Shown in pieces: positions 57,938 through 64,000 of a stretch of 64,000 nt of DNA. Source of the DNA: Camelus bactrianus (Eukaryota > Chordata > Mammalia > Artiodactyla > Camelidae); assembly GCF_048773025.1 (NCBI RefSeq), contig NC_133544.1, positions 124,001 to 188,000 on the forward strand, read 5' to 3'. The translations under genes were made by a program, and so were the position numbers. The notes beneath the pieces are model-generated. The model saw only the letters and a list, made by a program, of their open reading frames with translations, had not been told where the DNA came from and did no database searches. Position 1 is the first letter of the stretch; each line of letters starts with the position of its first letter.

Positions 57938-59832
57938 TCACTGCAGGGTCACAGGGTAGGTGCCGGGGGCACACACGACCCACCAGGGGGCGCACCTGAT
58001 CCACCAGGTGGTGCTCAGGGTCCACCTGCTGTGTTCAGGGTCAGCCCAATGAGCAGGTGCATGGGGCGGTGATTGTCTCTTCTCATTAAGAAAACCTTTT
58101 GTGGGCTTATAACACTTGGCATTTTATAGGTGATGGGTTTTTTAATTTTAAACGTTATAATTTGTGTTTATACTGTACCTGTGTTTTCAAGTACTCTACA
58201 ATAAATGAGATAATAACCTCTCTGTGTACAATTTAGTTTTTCCAAGGAAACAGAACCAATGTCTGGAGAAACCAAAACAATAGAACATTCATATGTTTTC
58301 TACATACATGGCCATGGAGGCTGAGCAGTCCCACAAATTACTGTCACAAGCTGGACCCAGGAAATTGGGGGTGTCTTTCCAGTGTGATTCTGATGCTGAG
58401 AACCAGGGGAGCCATTGCTGGAAAGCCCAGCCTGAGGGCAGGAGGAGGTACGTGTCCCAGCAGAAGCGTGAACTGCTGTGTTCGCCTTTTCTCACATAAG
58501 AAGGGATAAGACATGAAAGAAACAAAGACATAAACACACGCATACACACACTTACACACGGATATACACGCATGCACACACGTATACATGTGGCTGCAGC
58601 AAAACAAGGGGAAAGTGCGCAGGACAACTACAGCCCTCTTTCCATAACTGCTCAGAAGTCTCGGCTCGTATTGCTGCTTCCTCCTTCCTGCCCCCCTTCT
58701 GGGTGCCTTTGCCTTCATCATCCACCTCAGCTGTGCGGCCATGACCCAGTGAAGTGACCAGAACCTTCATTCCAATGGATCTGGACCAAAACACTCATCC
58801 TTGGGTTGAGTTGTTGTGGTTTTCTGCTCACTTTGATGACAAGACATCCTAATAGGGAGACACAGGAAGGGACCCCTGTCCCCAGAAACCCCTCTTCACT
58901 CCCATGGCGGGGCAGGGCTCCAGCTCCCCCGGGAGTCAGAAGCAGTCACCCAGGCAGCTCATCCTCTCCCTTCTTTGCCTGTAGGTTCAGAGGCTTGAGG
59001 AGCCACAAAGCCCAGAAGACAGACTTAAAGAGCAGGTCAAAGAAATCATCGTCCTCTCTCCTAGTGGAAGTGTCCCTCCCTCGGGGACCAAGGCCATAGG
59101 CCAGCAGAGCATAAAGACACAGGGAAAGAAGGCAAGCTAGCTAGTGGTCACTGGGGGTAACAATGAGTGGTGCCACCACCCATCCATTTCCTGATTCTGT
59201 GACCCATGAATCAAGGCTGTGAGAGAAGAACAACATACTGAGAGTAAATAGTTCACAGTCGGCCGGAGAACCTCACCTCAGCCCTGCAAGGTGTTACTAC
59301 CCACCTGGCACTGCTGTTGATCTTCTACAGGCAGCTTGTGTTCTAAAACCCAGCAGCTGTGGGATGGTGAGGAATCTAGGACTGGTGGATCCGTGCGCTC
59401 GGGCCGATTGATGCATTTCCTCTGCTGTAAAGTGAGTTCCCGATCAGAAGCAATGCTGGCTGCTGGACTCCCGAGACTGTGGGATCTGAAAGTCCCTGGG
59501 TGGTGGTTTTGGCAAGAGAATTGCATTCCCTGCATTTTAAGAAAAAAGTTTATATCCAGCATAAACATATATTTTTAGTAAGAATAGGAGGTTTCCTGTT
59601 CTATGAAGGAAGTGGCCCAAAGTAGCCAACCTGCCAACAGGTGGTAGCTGAACAGTCCAGGAAATGCTGCCAGTCAGGACGTTAGGATTTCTCTGCAGCT
59701 GGCAGGAAGGGTCCTCACAAGTGACTGGACCAGGAGGACCCTGGTGAGTGGGTGTCCATGTAATTGAGCCCAAGCACGTCCTGCATTCCTGCCACCAAGG
59801 CCACAGTGACCATAAGCTCATCAGGTGATGAC
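57938..59832. other. IGHV3 3' flank, CA-rich simple repeat and non-coding DNA
   Basis: The V flank has two successive CCACCAGG units near 57970-58010. A CA-rich microsatellite lies at about 58530-58590. About 58230-58480 (AACCAGGGGAGCCATTGC) looks like a common interspersed repeat whose family I cannot name. No gene is present. Confidence 0.5.
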
Positions 59833-60538
59833 AGGGGCAGCTGGAAAGAGCCAGGCCAGTACCAACATCACTGGCATCATGTCCACTTGACATGAATCCC
59901 TTCCTCTCCAGGTATCACCCTTTCGGGATTATCCTCATGAGTCAGAACATGTTTTGTCTTTTTGCCTATTTAAAGAGGACTATCCACATGTTCTCCTCCT
60001 AAAATAATTTGTCACAGGTTTTTCCAAACCACGCTCCTCTCAAGTCCTTGACCATCCAGCCTAATCATTGCTTACAATCCATGAATTTGTATCATGTCAC
60101 TTACCTGTTCTTTCTCCGTCCACATGGGTGAACATCCAGGTGCACTGCTCAGAGTCCTGCCCACTGGGAGGAGTCCCCCACACCATCCTTCAGGGATGTC
60201 CCAGGCAGGAAGACAGGGCGCCCACTGTCCACTGTCAGGAGGTGCCTGTGTACCATGCAGAGCTGTCTGTAGTCCAGGTCTGTGTCCCCTTCTCCTCTGT
60301 CAGCTGACTGTAGGCAAATCCCCACTGGGTCACAGGTCAAGCTTAGGACAAAGGAGGCACCGATGCAGGAGGAGGCACCACGGGCACATGGGCCACTTCT
60401 AGGTGTGCATCAGGCCAGCTCAGGCCTCATCACGTAGAAATACGTCTGTTTGGTGATGGATTGCTGCTGTGTGTGCCCAGCAATATGGCTTGGAGCCTGG
60501 AGGGGTCAGATAACACCCAGGTCCTGATAGAAAGCCCA
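59833..60538. repeat. Segmental duplication block A, right copy
   Basis: Counterpart of 1-705. It ends at AAAGCCCA, after which 56 bases of other sequence lead straight into block B. Confidence 0.9.
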
Positions 60539-60594
60539 CCAGTTTTAAACTCTCCACAAATACCTGAAATCATTGAACTTTTTTACTACACATG

Positions 60595-62514
60595 TGGTTC
60601 TGCATTCTACAGAACAAGTAAAATATAAAATCACACAGTATGAACCATTTTTAGACTGATTTCTTTCACTCTGTAGGCATTAAATCTTTTGTGGACATTT
60701 CCTAGTTTGGCAGTTCATTTTATAAGTTGCTGAATAGAATTTGACTGCAGAGGTGACCCATAGGTTCTTTGTTAATTCCCTGAGGAAGGACATTGTGTTC
60801 CTCCATTTCTGTCATTTCCGAATGGAGCTATGTAATCATTCATGTGCACTTTGTTGTGTGGACATGTCTCAAGGCTAGTTACATAATTACCTAGGAGTGT
60901 GGTTGCTGGGTCACAGAGTAAAACTGCATTTAGGTTTGCAGGAAGTTGCCCAGAGTAGCGACTGGGAAGGGGGCACCAGCTGACCCAGTGACCTGTCTGG
61001 GGTGCAGCCCCGTGCACAAGAAGAGGCCCACAGGGCTGGATCCCAGGGCTGACCCTCAGCCCTAACTCTGTTTGCAGCCAAAACCACAGCCAGCATCCAG
61101 ACACTTGAGCACAACTGGAACAGGCCCTCCAGACATCATCCCGGCACCTCTGGGGGCACTTCTGGGTAGGAATGTGCCTCCCCCTCCAGACGCGCTCACA
61201 TCACAGGGTCCTAAGAATCAAGTGCCTGATGTTGTATCAAGCTGCCAGGGGCTGTGGAAATTTCTTCTGTCACAATCAACACCTGGAACAGAATGATGCA
61301 CCTTCCACGGAAACCCACTTCTCCACCTCATACCCGAGGGGAAGGTGACAGTCTGGTTAAATGACTGGACAGGGCCACATGCAGGTGGTGCTGCTGGGAA
61401 ACAGCCCCAGAAGGTCCACGTCCAGAGCCCAAGGTGCTTCCTCTTCACTCTTCAGGGAGGACCTGGGAGCTCAAGGACGCTCATCTGGATCCTACGCAGA
61501 AGGGAAACGTGCAGAGACCACCTCCCCTGGTTATGCTTTAGAAACACCAGGTTGGTCGCACCGATGAGATACTCGGGAGACAGGTGTGACAGTAGAGCCC
61601 AGAGGTGATGGTGGCCTGGACTCGTTTGCATCCATACCAGGACGTGAGGTTAGGGTGGTTCAGTCCACCCCCCAGCCAGCAGCCTTGTGAGCCTGGGGTC
61701 TGCGGTCATTACCAGGACCTCTCACGACACCTCAGCTCACCTGTGAGAACTGGGTGATTCTGTGCCCACTACACAGACTCCCAGAAGAGTCTCCTGAGCT
61801 CGAACCTGTTGACGAACATGACGTCTACATGACTTTGTGGCGAACAGTTTATAGACAGGTGACCATCCCCGCATCAAACATTGACCCTGGGACGTCAGGT
61901 GTGTTTCACAGCCTGCTGATCCCGCATTGTCCATGCAGGGTTCATAAGAGAGGTAAAGTTAGGCAGAGAATGAGGCAGGAAGGGCACTTGGGAGGCTGAG
62001 TGCAAGTCTGTACATTTGACAGGAGGGAGTGGAAGGGGGCTGGGATGGGAGTGGCCAAGGGGCTTGAAGCCTGTGTGATTAGGGTTGGTATCACTGCTCC
62101 TAGACCATCTAGTAGGAATCCCGTTCCAGACGTGCTGAATCAGTGGAGAACCTGGGGGATTAAAAGCAGAAGTGAGGTCCAGGCTGAATGTAGAGCCAGG
62201 GAACAGGCAGAAGTTGATCAGAGCTTCTCATTTTGAGATGCACTTGTGTCTTAGGGAAGAGTTGGTTTTGAACTCAGCGTGTCTGTCCCCTTCCCTAAAT
62301 AATGAGCATGCGCCGTCTGACTGAGGCATCCGTCCCCCACCTCCCCACCTCTGTCTGCAGAGGCGGGGTCCTTGGGGAAAGCCCTGAAGCTCTGGCTTGT
62401 CAGCACCTGCTTCCCCCTCTTCCTGCTGCCTGTTGTTTCTGACTGTGCTCCAATGAGGGTCTCCCTCTCAAGGTTCTGCATCTTGTCTCATTTTGTGTAT
62501 AACCCCCCCTCTCT
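60595..62514. repeat. Segmental duplication block B, right copy
   Basis: Counterpart of 11913-13831. It ends in the same C-run plus CTCT tract (62503-62515), then continues into the IGHV4 flank, whereas the left copy continues into an IGHV3 flank. Confidence 0.9.
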
Positions 62515-62515
62515 C

Positions 62516-63101
62516 TGTGGGTCCCCACAGGGGTGTTAATAGACCATGAGGCCCATGGACAACGTCTAGAACGTTGAGGGTGTGAACTGAGAGGGGCTGG
62601 GTGTGATGAACGAAATGCGGCTTCATGGGTTTGACACAATGGGGTTCCTGAGGGCCCACCTCACAAGACAGCTTTTCTACTCCCACAGCACAGGAAGGGT
62701 GGAGCAGAATGCGGGCCTCTATCTCACATGAAAACTGCAAGCTGACCATGCGACACTCACACGTCCAATGACGAAGACACACAGAGGAGGGTCCAGGGAA
62801 ACACAGGGGGATCTGTCCTGGGCTCAGTTCTGGGGAAAAGGAACAGGTTCTGAGTGGATGACGAGCACTGGGCCAGGAAAGGAAGGGCGGGAGGGAAGAT
62901 GGGCTTGAAGGAGAGCAGCTCTTGTCCCAGAGGGAGGGGCTGCCCTTTGACTGGTGTCCAAGGGGTCCCATGGACAGGTCCCCTCCCCTCCCTGATGCAC
63001 AAGCCACATAAGCCAAGAGAAGTGATACTCACAGCGGTTCTCAAAGAAACAGGGGAGACTAACTCAGCCCTTCCCTATTTATGAAGACAGGGCCCCTCCA
63101 C
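62516..63101. other. 5' flank of the IGHV4 gene
   Basis: Non-coding; no relic seen. Antisense frames here carry no recognisable domain. Confidence 0.5.
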
Positions 63102-63109
63102 ATGCAAAT
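63102..63109 (+). promoter_or_regulatory. Octamer of the IGHV4 promoter
   Basis: ATGCAAAT, 111 bp before the leader ATG. Confidence 0.9.
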
Positions 63110-63220
63110 TCCCCTTCAAGCTCGAGGGTAAAATCCACGCTTGGGAGGTGGGAGCTCACAGCTCTGTCCTCACACAGGGCTGAGGTCTCTGGGGAAGGCA
63201 GGGCTGTGGTCTAGGGGAAG

Positions 63221-63660
63221 ATGAGACTGTTGGGTCTTCTCCTGTGCCTGGTGGCAGGTCCCCAAGGTGAGTGTCTCAGGTGCCAGGCACGGGTCTGTTG
63301 GGATGGAAGTGGTGGAGGTGACTCACGATGACTGATTCTCCGTGTCCCCAGGTGTCCTGTCCCAGGTGCAGCTGCAGGAGTCGGGCCCAGGCCTGGTGAA
63401 GCCCTCGCAGACGCTCTCCCTCACCTGCACTGTCTCTGGTGGCTCCATCACAACCAGCTATTATGGTTGGAGCTGGATCCGCCAGCCCCCAGGGAAGGGG
63501 CTGGAGTGGATGGGAGCCATAGCTTATAGTGGCAGCACTTACTATAGCCCATCCCTCAAGAGCCGCACCTCCGTCTCCAGGGACAGTCCAAGAACCAGTT
63601 CTCCCTGCAGCTGAGCTCTGTGACCCCTGAGGACACGGCCGTGTATTACTGTGCCAGAGA
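63221..63660 (+). pseudogene. IGHV4: IGHV4 subgroup variable segment with a single-base deletion in FR3
   Basis: Leader exon 63221-63266 (MRLLGLLLCLVAGPQ) with donor GTGAGT. The acceptor is TCCCCAG, ending at 63351. L-PART2 is 63352-63362 and the V-region is 63363-63660. FR1 is [20 protein letters not shown] with Cys23. CDR1 is [12 protein letters not shown]2 is [20 protein letters not shown]2 is IAYSGST and FR3 starts [15 protein letters not shown]. Near 63582-63588 one base is missing (GGACAGTCC where GGACACGTCC is expected). The frame is lost and soon stops. The next frame continues [21 protein letters not shown] cleanly to the heptamer. The V-region is 298 bp against an expected 299. Promoter, splice sites and RSS are perfect, so this is a very recent pseudogene, an allele, or an assembly error. 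Confidence 0.93.
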
Positions 63661-63699
63661 CACAGTGAGGGGAAGTCAGGGTGCGCCCAGACACAAACC
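63661..63699 (+). other. V-segment RSS of the IGHV4
   Basis: Heptamer CACAGTG at 63661-63667, a 23-base spacer, then nonamer ACACAAACC at 63691-63699. Confidence 0.94.
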
Positions 63700-64000
63700 T
63701 CCCCGCCTGGGGAGCCCAGGACCCCCGGGGGGTGCTCAGGAGCCGCCAAGGGCAAGGCTGAGCCCCAGAGCAGGTGCAGAGGGGCCGGGAGGGGTTTGCG
63801 GTTAGAATCCCTGGTTTCCTTTTCCTGCTCATCTGCTCTACCAGAGACTCCCTGCTGGACACTAATTTTTCATTCTTTTGACTCATTTGTTTCCAACAAT
63901 AATATTGTACTCAGGATATATTTTGTTTTCTTCTCAAAAAGGTCCAAAGGATGCTAGGTTTTAACATAATTTTCTAGGTGAGTCTGGATGTCTCAAAACT
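63700..64000. other. 3' flank of the IGHV4
   Basis: GC-rich V 3' flank with GGGGGTGCTCAGGAGCC and AGAGCAGGTGCAGAGG, also seen after the 15-kb IGHV3, then AT-rich sequence to the window end. Confidence 0.6.

Noticed and set aside
1-64000. D segments, J segments or constant exons
   Set aside because: No 12-bp-spacer RSS pairs around short D-like cores, no WGQGT J motif and no constant-domain exons were found.

Overview
This window is mammalian germline DNA from the variable part of an immunoglobulin heavy-chain (IGH) locus. It is most likely from a camelid (alpaca, llama or camel). The IGHV4 and IGHV3 framework sequences are close to camelid germline genes as I remember them, including an IGHV3 ending in Cys-Ala-Ala. 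The young LINE-1 copies look artiodactyl. The species call is inference. No D, J or constant segments are present. Every recognisable V segment lies on the + strand, so D-J-C should lie to the right.

V segments from left to right: an IGHV3-like relic (~1.25-1.66 kb); an IGHV1 pseudogene with one lost base (2.3-2.7 kb); an intact conventional IGHV3 (15.3-15.7 kb); two duplicated IGHV4-like relics (17.3 and 22.7 kb); a second intact IGHV3 with conventional FR2 but a VHH-like FR3 end (29.9-30.3 kb); an intact IGHV5-like gene (34.2-34.6 kb); a decayed IGHV4 pseudogene (42.4-42.8 kb); an IGHV3-like relic (53.2-53.5 kb); an IGHV7-like pseudogene (54.2-54.6 kb); an IGHV3 lacking its second cysteine (57.4-57.9 kb); and an IGHV4 spoiled by one missing base (63.2-63.7 kb). 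Better-preserved members keep the standard layout: octamer promoter, 46-bp leader exon, short intron, 11-bp second leader part, V-region, then a heptamer/23-bp/nonamer recombination signal sequence (RSS). None carries the FR2 hallmark residues of VHH genes.

LINE-1 material fills much of the remaining space. A full-length L1 (3395-10527) has an 11-bp target-site duplication and appears to sit inside an older antisense L1. A long 3'-truncated L1 (37.0-42.3 kb) abuts the decayed IGHV4. A patchwork of L1 pieces spans 45.4-50.5 kb, with smaller fragments elsewhere. Two ancient MaLR (MLT1-type) LTR fossils are present.

The locus is a duplication mosaic. Bases 1-705 recur at 59833-60538, and 11913-13831 recur at 60595-62514. 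The right copy lacks the 11.2 kb lying between these blocks in the left copy. The segment around the 15-kb IGHV3 matches that around the 30-kb IGHV3, and 17.1-19.6 kb matches 22.6-24.7 kb. I found no new enzyme, defence or RNA system. The interest lies in V-gene birth and death, unusual V subgroups and duplication breakpoints. All similarity statements are by eye.
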